This document shows, piece by piece, positions 8,948 to 20,505 of a stretch of DNA of 53,301 bases. The DNA comes from Wenzhouxiangella sediminis (GTDB taxonomy: Bacteria; Pseudomonadota; Gammaproteobacteria; Xanthomonadales; Wenzhouxiangellaceae). Location of the stretch: contig NZ_QUZK01000044.1 of NCBI RefSeq assembly GCF_003410055.1, positions 1-53,301 on the forward strand. Reading direction: 5' to 3'. A model generated the notes under the pieces. That model did not search any database. It worked only from the letters and a program-made list of their open reading frames with translations, and was not told where the DNA came from. A program made the position numbers and the translations under genes. Each line of letters opens with the position of its first letter. Within the stretch, counting starts at the first letter, position 1.

Positions 8948-10558
8948 ATGAGTGAGTTCGACGAACAGAACCAGAAACCAAAAGAAATCGAACAGATCGA
9001 ACAGATCTACGACACCGACTACGAAGTCGGCCAGGACAACGTGGAAGCCATGGGGATGGATATCCATCACCCGGTCTTCGCGATCGCCGCGACCCTGATC
9101 GTGCTGTTCGTGGTCGCTTCGCTGATCTTCCCCGAAGTATCCAATGAGTGGCTCAACGCCACCCGAGTCTGGATCGGCGAGAAGTTCGACTGGATGTTCC
9201 TGACCGCAGGCAACATCTTCGTATTGTTCTGCGTGGCCCTCATCATCCTGCCGGTCGGCAAGATCCGCTTGGGCGGACAGGATGCCAAGCCCGAGTTCGG
9301 CTACCTTTCCTGGTTCGCAATGCTTTTCGCGGCCGGCATGGGGATCGGCCTGATGTTCTGGGGTGTTGCCGAGCCCGTGGGCTACTTCACCGAATGGTAC
9401 GGAACCCCACTGAACGTCGGCGGCGGTAATGCCGAGGCTTCACTAGGTGCGACCATGTACCACTGGGGCCTGCATCCGTGGGCCATCTACGGGGTGGTCG
9501 CGCTGTCCCTGGCTTTCTTCTGCTACAACAAGGGCATGCCGTTGACCATCCGCTCGACCTTCTACCCCCTGCTGGGTGATCGGGTCTGGGGCTGGTTCGG
9601 CCATTTCATCGACACGCTTGCGGTATTGGCCACGCTTTTCGGCCTGGCGACATCGCTCGGCCTGGGTGCCAAGCAGGCCGCCGGCGGAATGTCGTTCCTG
9701 TTCGATGTGGACGGCGGCCTGATGACGCAGATCGCCATCATCATCGGTGTGACCGCCGTGGCCGTCGTCTCGGTCGTGCGCGGCATCCACGGCGGTGTGC
9801 GCGTTCTGAGTAATCTCAACATGTTCGTGGCCGCTGCCTTGTTGATCTTCACCATGATTGCCGGCGGCTTCGTGGCCTTCCTGGCCAACATGGGCACTAC
9901 GGTCTGGGGCTACATCGAGTACATGATCCCGCTGTCGAACCCCGTCGGCCGCGAAGACCAGACCTTCTATCACGCCTGGACCATCTTCTTCTGGGCCTGG
10001 TGGATTTCCTGGAGTCCGTTCGTCGGCATGTTCATCGCCCGTGTCTCCCACGGTCGCACGGTGCGTGAGTTCATGACCGCGGTGCTGATCGTCCCGGTGG
10101 TCGTGACTGTCGTTTGGATGAGCGCCTTCGGCGGTGCCGGTATTGACCAGGTCGTCGCCGGCGTGGGCGAACTCGCCGGCGGCATCGGCGATTCCTCGCT
10201 GGCCTTGTTCCAGATGCTGAATGAATTGCCGATGACGGCGATCACCTCCTTCCTGGCCATCGTCCTGGTGCTGGTGTTCTTCATCACCTCCTCGGACTCC
10301 GGGTCGCTGGTGATCGACAGCATCACGGCCGGCGGCAAGCTCGACGCTCCGGTACCCCAGCGCATCTTCTGGGCCGTGACCGAGGGTGTCGTGGCCGGTG
10401 TGCTTCTGGCGGTCGGTGGCGATGCCGCGCTGAACGCGCTGCAGGCCGGCGCCGTGAGCACGGGGCTGCCATTCGTCATCATCCTGCTGTTCATGTGCGT
10501 CAGCCTGGCCAAGGGCCTCAATCACGAATTGGTCCTGATCAAGCACGGCCACGCCTGA
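8948..10558 (+). CDS. BCCT-family (betaine/carnitine/choline) transporter
   Basis: Secondary transporter of the inner membrane for quaternary-ammonium or zwitterionic solutes, usually driven by sodium or protons. The 536 residues have an acidic cytoplasmic N-terminus (about 1-35) and about twelve membrane helices. Family signatures are clear: GMGIGLMFWGVAEP in the glycine-rich TM3 segment, and FFWAWWISWSPFVGMFIAR followed by SHGRTVREF. The C-terminus is short, without the long regulatory tail of BetP-type osmosensors. A ribosome binding site (GGAAGGGAG) lies upstream. Its pairing with the porin suggests one uptake route across both membranes; the substrate itself is not readable. Confidence 0.93.
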   Translation: MSEFDEQNQKPKEIEQIEQIYDTDYEVGQDNVEAMGMDIHHPVFAIAATLIVLFVVASLIFPEVSNEWLNATRVWIGEKFDWMFLTAGNIFVLFCVALIILPVGKIRLGGQDAKPEFGYLSWFAMLFAAGMGIGLMFWGVAEPVGYFTEWYGTPLNVGGGNAEASLGATMYHWGLHPWAIYGVVALSLAFFCYNKGMPLTIRSTFYPLLGDRVWGWFGHFIDTLAVLATLFGLATSLGLGAKQAAGGMSFLFDVDGGLMTQIAIIIGVTAVAVVSVVRGIHGGVRVLSNLNMFVAAALLIFTMIAGGFVAFLANMGTTVWGYIEYMIPLSNPVGREDQTFYHAWTIFFWAWWISWSPFVGMFIARVSHGRTVREFMTAVLIVPVVVTVVWMSAFGGAGIDQVVAGVGELAGGIGDSSLALFQMLNELPMTAITSFLAIVLVLVFFITSSDSGSLVIDSITAGGKLDAPVPQRIFWAVTEGVVAGVLLAVGGDAALNALQAGAVSTGLPFVIILLFMCVSLAKGLNHELVLIKHGHA

Positions 10559-10579
10559 CGCCAGCCAGAGCAACAACAA

Positions 10580-10624
10580 GAAGAAAGGGCCCCGTTACCG
10601 AAAGGTGCGGGGCCTTCTTCTTTT
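10580..10624 (+). terminator. Intrinsic terminator after the BCCT gene
   Basis: GGCCCCG (10588-10594) pairs with CGGGGCC (10608-10614); an outer A-rich/T-rich stem (GAAGAA with TTCTTC) and a nested ACC-GAAA-GGT tip extend it. TTCTTCTTTT follows. This is a textbook terminator separating the transporter from the tRNA gene. Confidence 0.9.
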
Positions 10625-10631
10625 CGGGGGA

Positions 10632-10660
10632 TTGCCAAAGCGGCGGGTGCTGGCTAGGAT
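10632..10660 (+). promoter_or_regulatory. Probable sigma70 promoter of tRNA-Gly
   Basis: TTGCCA (10632-10637) and TAGGAT (10655-10660) are separated by 17 nt. The predicted start would be about 4 nt before the mature tRNA 5' end, giving a very short leader. Confidence 0.55.
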
Positions 10661-10670
10661 ATTCCCCAGC

Positions 10671-10744
10671 GCGGGCGTCGTATAATGGCATTACCCCAGC
10701 TTCCCAAGCTGGAGACGAGGGTTCGATTCCCTTCGCCCGCTCCA
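10671..10744 (+). tRNA. tRNA-Gly (anticodon CCC)
   Basis: A full cloverleaf can be drawn. The acceptor stem GCGGGCG pairs with CGCCCGC at the 3' end, followed by T and an encoded CCA. The D arm contains TATAATGGCATTA. The anticodon stem CCAGC/GCTGG encloses TTCCCAA, giving anticodon CCC. The T arm is GAGGG-TTCGATT-CCCTT. It reads GGG glycine codons. A heptad repeat follows 5 nt downstream; no integrase or duplicated tRNA 3' end is visible, so it is not evidently an occupied attachment site. Confidence 0.96.
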
Positions 10745-10748
10745 ATTT

Positions 10749-10846
10749 CGGAAGACGGAGGGCAGAGGGCGGTAGCCCGAAGCCGCTGGTCGATACGCTT
10801 TTTCTGCCCTCTGCCCTCTGCCCTCTGCCCTCTGCCCTCTGCCCTC
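10749..10846. repeat. Inverted heptad array (CRGARGG type) between tRNA-Gly and the deacetylase gene
   Basis: The left half reads in 7-nt steps CGGAAGA, CGGAGGG, CAGAGGG, CGGTAGC, CCGAAGC (10749-10783). The right half is six perfect copies of CTGCCCT (10804-10845), the reverse complement of the CAGAGGG unit. GAGGGCAGAGGGC (10758-10770) can pair with the right array in several registers, giving a slippery hairpin with a TTTTT-containing loop. The last repeat unit supplies the T of the complementary-strand stop codon (TCA, 10845-10847) of the deacetylase-family gene. Confidence 0.85.
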
Positions 10847-11756
10847 AGACCAACGCTTCGGCAAAGGCCTGGACAGAGCGCTCCAGCGCGTTGAGGTCGT
10901 AGCCGCCTTCCAGCGAGGCGACCAGGCGGCCCTTGGCATGCTTGTCGGCGACCTTGCGAAGTTCCTGTCCGATCCAGAAGTAGTCGTCATCCTTGAGCCG
11001 GAGCTGGGCCAGCGGATCTTCGTAGTGTCCGTCGAATCCGGCCGACACCAGGATGAGCTGGGGTTTGAAGGCTGCCACGCGTGGGAGGAGCCGCGAAAGC
11101 CAGGCATCCCTGAAGGCGTCGCTCGTTGCTCCGGGAGAGAGCGTGGCGTTCAATACATTTCCGGCCAGTGTCGTCTCCGGGTCGCCCGTTCCGGGATAGA
11201 GCGGAGACTGGTGGGAGGAAACGAAAAGGATTTCCTCGTTGCCCGCGACGATTTCCTCGGTGCCGTTGCCGTGATGGACGTCGAAGTCGCAGATGGCAAT
11301 GCGCTCGAGACCGTGATTCTTCAGGGCCCGGGCCGCGGCCAGCGCGATGTTGTTGAAAAGGCAAAACCCCATCGCCCGATGCGACTCGGCGTGGTGCCCG
11401 GGCGGGCGAACCACGGCGAACGCGCGCTGGCAGCGGTCTTCGAGCACCTGGTCGACTCCGTCGCAGGCGGCACCCGCTGCCAGGAGAGCGGCTTGCAGGG
11501 AGCCAGGCCCGAACCAGGTGTCCGGGTCGATGGCTTCGTGCTTGCCCTCGGCATCCAGGCGCTTGATGTAGTCGATGTAATGCGGTGTGTGGGCTAGCTT
11601 CAGCGTGGCGTCATCCACGGGCCTCGCCTGCCGGAAATGGACGTTGCTCATCCGCTCCAGGCCGCGCATGGCCGCCGCCAGACGGGCGGGGGATTCGGGA
11701 TGTTCACTGGGGGTAACATGCCCGGCGCAGTCGGGATGGGAGAGGATTCGCAACAT
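10845..11756 (-). CDS. Histone deacetylase-family (acetoin utilization/acetylpolyamine) amidohydrolase
   Basis: Zinc-dependent deacetylase fold of the class II HDAC-like bacterial group. Visible active-site motifs are RPPGHHAE (tandem histidines), DFDVHHGNGT (zinc ligands Asp and His), LVSAGFDGHYEDPL (third ligand) and EGGYD near the end (303 residues). Bacterial members act on acetylated small molecules or proteins; the substrate here is unknown. The start ATG is 5 nt after the stop of the adenosyltransferase gene, so the two form an operon. The stop codon lies at the edge of a heptamer array, so slippage there could alter the C-terminus. Confidence 0.92.
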   Translation of the reverse strand: MLRILSHPDCAGHVTPSEHPESPARLAAAMRGLERMSNVHFRQARPVDDATLKLAHTPHYIDYIKRLDAEGKHEAIDPDTWFGPGSLQAALLAAGAACDGVDQVLEDRCQRAFAVVRPPGHHAESHRAMGFCLFNNIALAAARALKNHGLERIAICDFDVHHGNGTEEIVAGNEEILFVSSHQSPLYPGTGDPETTLAGNVLNATLSPGATSDAFRDAWLSRLLPRVAAFKPQLILVSAGFDGHYEDPLAQLRLKDDDYFWIGQELRKVADKHAKGRLVASLEGGYDLNALERSVQAFAEALV

Positions 11757-11761
11757 GGCCG

Positions 11762-12328
11762 TCAGCCCTGCTTGCGCTCGTGATTCCAGAACACTTCGCC
11801 GGCGCCCGAGGCGCGGGCGGCCGTACGAGCGACCACGAACAGGAGATCCGACAGGCGGTTGAGGTAGCGGATGGCCGGCTCGTTGACCGGCTCGTGGCGT
11901 GCCAGCGCGATCACGCGCCGCTCCGCCCGCCGGCAGACCGTGCGGGCGAGGTGCGCGTGAGCCGCGGCCGGCGAGCCGCCCGGCAGGATGAATTCCTTGA
12001 GCCTGGGGAGCGATTCATTCAATCGGTCCAGTTCATCCTCCAGGCGCTCGATATGGCCGTCGGCGATCATTTCGCTTTCCGGGATGCACAGCTCGCCGCC
12101 CAGGTCGAATAAATGGTGCTGAACGTCGAGCAGCAGGCTGGCCAGCTCTTCGAGCCCCTCCGCGCTATTGAGCTCGGCGATGACCACGCCGATGACCGAG
12201 TTGAGTTCGTCGACGGTGCCGTAGGCCTCGACGCGTCGGCTGTCCTTGGCCGTGCGGCTGCCGTCGCCGAGACCGGTCGTGCCGTCGTCGCCGGTGCGAG
12301 TGTAGATTTTCGAGAGTCGATTGCCCAT
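11762..12328 (-). CDS. Cob(I)yrinic acid a,c-diamide adenosyltransferase, PduO type
   Basis: Transfers the adenosyl group of ATP to cob(I)alamin to make coenzyme B12, in the cytoplasm. The 188 residues show the PduO-family N-terminal ATP loop (KIYTRTGDDGTTGLGDG), then EAYGTVDELNSVIG, the central ILPGGSPAAAHAHLARTVCRRAER signature and the C-terminal YLNRLSDLLFVVAR. It is first in a two-gene operon with the deacetylase-family gene. No B12 biosynthesis or B12-dependent enzyme is in the window. The ATG lies 7 nt after a TATAAT box with no Shine-Dalgarno, so the message may be leaderless. Confidence 0.95.
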   Translation of the reverse strand: MGNRLSKIYTRTGDDGTTGLGDGSRTAKDSRRVEAYGTVDELNSVIGVVIAELNSAEGLEELASLLLDVQHHLFDLGGELCIPESEMIADGHIERLEDELDRLNESLPRLKEFILPGGSPAAAHAHLARTVCRRAERRVIALARHEPVNEPAIRYLNRLSDLLFVVARTAARASGAGEVFWNHERKQG

Positions 12329-12335
12329 GATCGTG

Positions 12336-12364
12336 ATTATAGTTGGTTGGCTGGTTGGCTGGTT
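12336..12364 (-). promoter_or_regulatory. Leaderless-type promoter with octamer repeat in its spacer
   Basis: On the minus strand a perfect TATAAT (12341-12336) is followed by 7 nt and then the adenosyltransferase ATG, placing the expected transcription start on or next to the A of ATG. Upstream, where the -35/-10 spacer should be, lie two full and flanking partial copies of the octamer AACCAGCC (plus strand GGTTGGCT, 12345-12364). No good -35 hexamer is seen at 16-18 nt. Gain or loss of one octamer would move any upstream contact by 8 nt. Confidence 0.5.
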
Positions 12365-12435
12365 CGAACTCCTTCGATGAAAGTTAACGGGTAGTGCGTT
12401 AATGTGACTTCAAGTCTCGAATCCGGAGCGCAGTC

Positions 12436-13863
<1,428 letters not shown>

Positions 13864-13870
13864 AAGAAGG

Positions 13871-14072
13871 GGTTCAGGGTTCAGGTTTCAGGGTTCAGGA
13901 GCGGGAGCTGTAGGCGGAGAGCGAGTCGTCGACAATCGTTTCGCCGTGCCCGCCGGAATCCTTGAAGTGGTGCGGCCATCGATTGTTGCCACAACGATTC
14001 TTGTGCCCGGAACCCGGAACCCAGAACCCCTTAGTCTTTTTTCCTGAAACCTGAAACCTGAAACCTGAAACC
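13871..14072. repeat. Composite heptad-repeat element before clpB
   Basis: Four 7-nt units GGTTCAG, GGTTCAG, GTTTCAG, GGTTCAG (13871-13898) are followed by about 107 nt of unique core, then CCCGGAA, CCCGGAA, CCCAGAA, CCCC (14006-14030), a 12-nt T-rich link, and four perfect CCTGAAA units plus CC (14043-14072). The left block is largely the reverse complement of the last block, so the element can fold into a long slippery hairpin. It fills most of the 280-nt gap between the dehydrogenase gene and clpB; no coding sequence is seen in the core. Confidence 0.88.
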
Positions 14073-14074
14073 TT

Positions 14075-14102
14075 CTTGATTCCAGTGCCGCACGCCCCAA
14101 CT
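14075..14102 (+). promoter_or_regulatory. Sigma32 heat-shock promoter of clpB
   Basis: CTTGAT (14075-14080) and CCCCAACT (14095-14102) are 14 nt apart. They match the known sigma32 pattern CTTGAA / CCCCATNT at 5 of 6 and 6 of 7 defined positions with standard spacing. The start would fall about 35 nt before the clpB ATG. The -35 box begins 2 nt after the end of the CCTGAAA array. Confidence 0.8.
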
Positions 14103-14143
14103 GCTGTGGATAAGTTGCAGTTTCACAGGGGAGTCAGCCTGTT

Positions 14144-16744
<2,601 letters not shown>

Positions 16745-16866
16745 GTGCCGGCGGCCCGGAATCCTCCCGGTCCGAAGATCCTTGCCGGTCTCGCCGGGCG
16801 TCGGCACCGCGGTCTTTCACCCGCCTGTGCTAGGTTCTCGGATTCCGGGAAGCGAGGAGAGAGATC

Positions 16867-18414
16867 ATGGCGGAGAAGCCGATCGTTGCCGCCTTGTCGC
16901 CCAAAGGCGTCGAAGTCGAGAAGGGAGAAACCTACTACTGGTGCCGCTGCGGCCGCTCGAAGAACCAGCCGTTCTGCGACGGCTCGCACAAGGGCACGGG
17001 CCTTGCGCCGGTCAAGTTCGAGGCCGAAGAGGACGGCGAGGTCTACTTTTGCCGCTGCAAGGGCACCGGCGACCAGCCGCGCTGCGACGGCACGCACGCC
17101 AAGCTCGATGTCGAGGTCGGCGATCCCTTGCCCGACGGCGTCCTGAAGGGCACCGACGACGACGAAGTCTCGGCGCCGGAGCCCGAGGCGACCCCGGAGG
17201 AACCCACCGTCGCCCGCATCCACGAGATGGCGAAGTACGGGCTCGAAAAGAGCGGGCCGCACGGCGAGACGGTGGCCATGGGCGTGCCGCGCAGTGAGTT
17301 GCCGGACTGGAACGACATCCAGATCCTGACCGCGCAACTGGCGCGCAGGCCGCTCGAGGAGGATGTCGAGGTCGATACCGGTCTCGTGGTCGGTCCGAAG
17401 GCCGAACGCCCGCTGAGGCTCGACATCCCGCTCCTGGTCTCCGACATGAGCTTCGGCGCGCTGTCGCCGGAAGCCAAGGTGGCGCTGGCGAAGGGCGCGG
17501 AACTCGCCGGGACCGGCATCTGCTCCGGCGAGGGCGGCTCGATGGACGAGGAACGCGAGGCCAATTCACGCTATTTCCTCGAGCTGGCCTCGGCGAAATT
17601 CGGCTGGCGCGAGGAATTGCTCGACGAGGTCCGCGCATTCCATTTCAAGGGCGGCCAGGCGGCCAAGACGGGCATCGGCGGTCACCTGCCGGGAAGCAAG
17701 GTGACCGACAAGATCGCCGAAACCCGCGGTATCGAGAAGGGCAAGGATGCGGTCTCGCCGGCGTCGTTCGGGGACCTGCGCAGCGCCAGCGACTTTCGCG
17801 AGTTCGCCGACCGGGTTCGGGAGCGCTCGGGCGGCATTCCGATCGGCTTCAAGCTGTCGGCCAATCACATCGAGGACGATATCGATTTCGCGCTGGAGGC
17901 CGGCGCCGACTACATCATTCTCGACGGCCGCGGCGGGGGTACGGGAGCGGCTCCGGTCATCTTCCGCGATCACATCAGCGTGCCGACCATCCCGGCTCTG
18001 GCGCGGGCGCGTCGGCACATGGACAAGCGTTGCGGTCGCGACGTGACCCTGATCGTCACCGGCGGGCTGAGAACGCCGGAAGACTTCGTCAAGGCTTTGG
18101 CACTGGGCGCCGACGGCATCGCGCTGGCCAATGCCGCCATCCAGGCCATCGGCTGCGTAGCCGCGCGCATGTGTCACACCAATCAGTGCCCTTCCGGCGT
18201 GGCCACTCAGGATCCAGAGCTTCGCAAGCGGCTCAAGGTCGATGACGGCGCCGAGCGACTGGCGCGCTTCTTCGATGCCTCGGTGAGCCTGATGTCGCTG
18301 CTGGCGAGGGCCTGCGGACATTCATCCATCGCCGAATTCTCGTCTTCGGATCTGACGACCTTCAAGCGCGACATGGCCGAACTCAGTGGCGTGCAATTCG
18401 GCGGCGTGGGCTGA
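16867..18414 (+). CDS. CDGSH iron-sulfur / glutamate synthase FMN-domain fusion protein
   Basis: Two tandem CDGSH zinc-finger-like domains (C26-C28-C37-H41 and C62-C64-C73-H77, both CXCX8CX3H), each expected to hold a 2Fe-2S cluster, are fused through an acidic linker (about 95-125) to a glutamate-synthase FMN-domain barrel (about 150-490). The barrel keeps the FMN/substrate loop [10 protein letters not shown] and the CX5CX4C motif ([12 protein letters not shown]) that binds 3Fe-4S in GltB. The amidotransferase and GXGXG domains of true glutamate synthase are absent in these 515 residues. Likely a flavin-iron-sulfur oxidoreductase; its reaction is not established. GAGGAGAG upstream supports the start. 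Confidence 0.88.
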   Translation: MAEKPIVAALSPKGVEVEKGETYYWCRCGRSKNQPFCDGSHKGTGLAPVKFEAEEDGEVYFCRCKGTGDQPRCDGTHAKLDVEVGDPLPDGVLKGTDDDEVSAPEPEATPEEPTVARIHEMAKYGLEKSGPHGETVAMGVPRSELPDWNDIQILTAQLARRPLEEDVEVDTGLVVGPKAERPLRLDIPLLVSDMSFGALSPEAKVALAKGAELAGTGICSGEGGSMDEEREANSRYFLELASAKFGWREELLDEVRAFHFKGGQAAKTGIGGHLPGSKVTDKIAETRGIEKGKDAVSPASFGDLRSASDFREFADRVRERSGGIPIGFKLSANHIEDDIDFALEAGADYIILDGRGGGTGAAPVIFRDHISVPTIPALARARRHMDKRCGRDVTLIVTGGLRTPEDFVKALALGADGIALANAAIQAIGCVAARMCHTNQCPSGVATQDPELRKRLKVDDGAERLARFFDASVSLMSLLARACGHSSIAEFSSSDLTTFKRDMAELSGVQFGGVG

Positions 18415-18417
18415 GGC

Positions 18418-19464
18418 TCAGTCCCTTCCGCGATCCACGACGGGGTGGGCCAGCCCGAACAGGCGTCGGATCGCGTCGGCCAGCCCGGCGTGCACCCGCT
18501 CGATGGTTGAGCGCAGGCTTTTTTCGGCCGAGCCTGCGTCGTGGATGCGGGCCGCTTCGTCCTCGTCGGCAAAAAACCGCAGTGAATCCACGATGGCCAG
18601 GTACTCGGCGTAGAGCTTCGGATGGCCGGCGAGGTGCGCTTCCCACCCCTGGGCGACGACCGGGTGAGTCGCCCTGAACCCCTTGCACCAGTCGCTGAAG
18701 GGAGAAGCGAAGCACGCTTCAGGATCTTCCGGTGGCTGTACCGAAGGCGGAATCGCCTCGCCCTGCTCGAAGACCGCGTCCGAGACGAAGCGGAACAGCT
18801 CGCGATAGGCGTCGGCCACGGGCAGGTACACCGGGGCCCGCTCCGAGACGTGGTTGCCGTACATGTGTTCATAGAGCACATGGTTGCGCACGAACTTCGG
18901 CGCCGTCGCGCAGCCGAAACAGAAGCCGGCGGCGACGGCGAAGGACATCGAGTCGTCCGGATCGAATTGCTCGTGGTAGTAGTCGATGACCTTTTCGTGG
19001 GCGGGCCCGAAGCCCCCGGTGGCGGCCTCGAACGCTGCCGGCAGGATGTCCAGGTCGCGCTCGTCAAAGAGCCGCTCTATACCGAAGGAAGGCGATTGGT
19101 CGCTCGGGCCCGGTGACTGGCTGAGTTGACGGTATTGCTGGCTGTTCATCGCCTCGGCCAGCGCCCACACGGCCACCACTCGTTCGACGCCGCGTTCGAG
19201 CAGGTGCCCGATCAGCCGGCCGGTTTCGGGTGGCTGGCCGGTCGCAAGCTGGTCTTCGACTTCCCGCCACTCGTCGGCGCTGCGCGGCAGGCAGCAGGGA
19301 AAGGGCATGTCGTTGCTCTTGAGCCAGCGTCGCACCGCGAGCGTGCGCTCGGCTTCGGGCGCGCCGAGCCAGTCGGACCGGTCGGGGCCCGTGTGCGGGT
19401 CATATTGCAGCCGTTCGTTCTTCTCGGGCATCGGCCATCGGTCGTCTTCCGGGCTCGGCTCCAT
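18418..19464 (-). CDS. UPF0149/YecA-like hypothetical protein
   Basis: About 348 residues with no signal peptide or membrane segment. The C-terminal part has ASPFSDWCKGFRATHPVVAQGW, which resembles the WC-GF core of the UPF0149 (YgfB/YecA) family, though the N-terminal two-thirds is not recognisable to me. It contains a cysteine pair in FCFGCATAP and is rich in Glu, Asp and aromatic residues. Its end faces the CDGSH-fusion gene 3 nt away. The start is uncertain: ATGs at 19485, 19464 and 19431 are in frame, and a CATAAT -10-like box overlaps the one at 19464, which could favour 19431. Function unknown. Confidence 0.6.
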   Translation of the reverse strand: MEPSPEDDRWPMPEKNERLQYDPHTGPDRSDWLGAPEAERTLAVRRWLKSNDMPFPCCLPRSADEWREVEDQLATGQPPETGRLIGHLLERGVERVVAVWALAEAMNSQQYRQLSQSPGPSDQSPSFGIERLFDERDLDILPAAFEAATGGFGPAHEKVIDYYHEQFDPDDSMSFAVAAGFCFGCATAPKFVRNHVLYEHMYGNHVSERAPVYLPVADAYRELFRFVSDAVFEQGEAIPPSVQPPEDPEACFASPFSDWCKGFRATHPVVAQGWEAHLAGHPKLYAEYLAIVDSLRFFADEDEAARIHDAGSAEKSLRSTIERVHAGLADAIRRLFGLAHPVVDRGRD

Positions 19465-19570
19465 TATGCAACGACAGGCCTGCAATTCGCGTCCCGATTA
19501 CCGGCCCGGCACGGCGAACCCGGCGAGCGACGTTAGAATGTCGGAAACCCGCCGCACAGCGAGAAAGAGG

Positions 19571-20476
19571 ATGATTGGAGCCGCTTCCCAGCCCATCCGC
19601 TACGTCGAGCCGGTATTCCGGCCGCCGAGCGAGGCAAAATCGCTGATCCTCCCGGTCACCGACGGCTGCTCGTGGAACAAGTGCACGTTCTGCGAGATGT
19701 ACACAGCACCGCAGAAGAAATTCCGGGCGCGGGACGAATCGGAAGTGCTCGACATGATTCGCCGCTGCGGCGAGCTTTTCGGCGCGCGCGCCCGGCGCGT
19801 CTTTCTGGCCGACGGCGATGCGCTTGTGCTGCCCACGCACCGGCTCATGCGTATTCTCGAAGCGATCGGCGAGCACATGCCCGCCGTCGAGCGGGTTTCC
19901 AGCTACTGCCTGGCCCGGAATCTGCGCCGCAAGTCGGTTGCCGAATTGGCCGAGTTGCGCGAGGCGGGCCTGCGCATGGCCTACCTGGGCGCCGAGACCG
20001 GCGACGAGCTCGTGCTCGAACGAGTCAACAAGGGCGAGACTTTCGATTCGATGCGTGAGGCGCTCGACAAGCTGGGCGAAGCGGGCATAACGCGCTCGGT
20101 GATGATCCTCAACGGCCTCGGCGGTGAGATCCACAGCGACCGCCATGCAGACAACTCGGCTCGACTGGTCAATGCTGTAAAGCCGGAGTTCCTGGCCACG
20201 CTGGTGGTGAGCTTCCCGCAAGGCGAGCGACGATTCCGCGACGCCTATCCCGAGTGGGAACCGCTGGATCAGGTCGGGTTGTTTCGCGAGATGCGACGTT
20301 TTCTGGGCGCGCTCGAACTCGACGGCACGACCTTTCGCTCCGATCACGCTTCCAACTGGCTGGTGCTCAGGGGCACGCTCAACGCCGACAAGCAGCGCCT
20401 TCTCGATCAACTGGACCTGGCCATCCAGCAGCCCGGCCAGGCCGGCTTGCGGCCGGAGTGGGCGCGCGGACTCTAG
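19571..20476 (+). CDS. Radical SAM protein
   Basis: The N-terminal segment TDGCSWNKCTFCEMY is the iron-sulfur/SAM binding loop, here with CX4CX2C spacing as in a recognisable radical SAM subgroup with the preceding YVEPVFRPPSEA signature. The rest follows a TIM-barrel pattern (RRVFLADGDALVLP, AYLGAETGDELVLERV, ILNGLGG). No B12-binding or auxiliary cluster domain is visible in the 301 residues. I prefer the ATG at 19571, preceded by GAGAAAGAGG, because the alternative ATG at 19538 overlaps a TAGAAT -10-like box; the longer form would be 312 residues. Substrate unknown. Confidence 0.85.
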   Translation: MIGAASQPIRYVEPVFRPPSEAKSLILPVTDGCSWNKCTFCEMYTAPQKKFRARDESEVLDMIRRCGELFGARARRVFLADGDALVLPTHRLMRILEAIGEHMPAVERVSSYCLARNLRRKSVAELAELREAGLRMAYLGAETGDELVLERVNKGETFDSMREALDKLGEAGITRSVMILNGLGGEIHSDRHADNSARLVNAVKPEFLATLVVSFPQGERRFRDAYPEWEPLDQVGLFREMRRFLGALELDGTTFRSDHASNWLVLRGTLNADKQRLLDQLDLAIQQPGQAGLRPEWARGL

Positions 20477-20505
20477 ATGCACAGCGCGGCGCGAGTGGAA
20501 CTGCG

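Noticed and set aside
10671..10846. Integrated element at tRNA-Gly
   Set aside because: No integrase gene, no duplicated tRNA 3' end and no foreign gene block lie downstream; only a heptad array and housekeeping genes follow.
10804..10846. CRISPR array
   Set aside because: Units are 7 nt with no spacers, and no cas gene is present.
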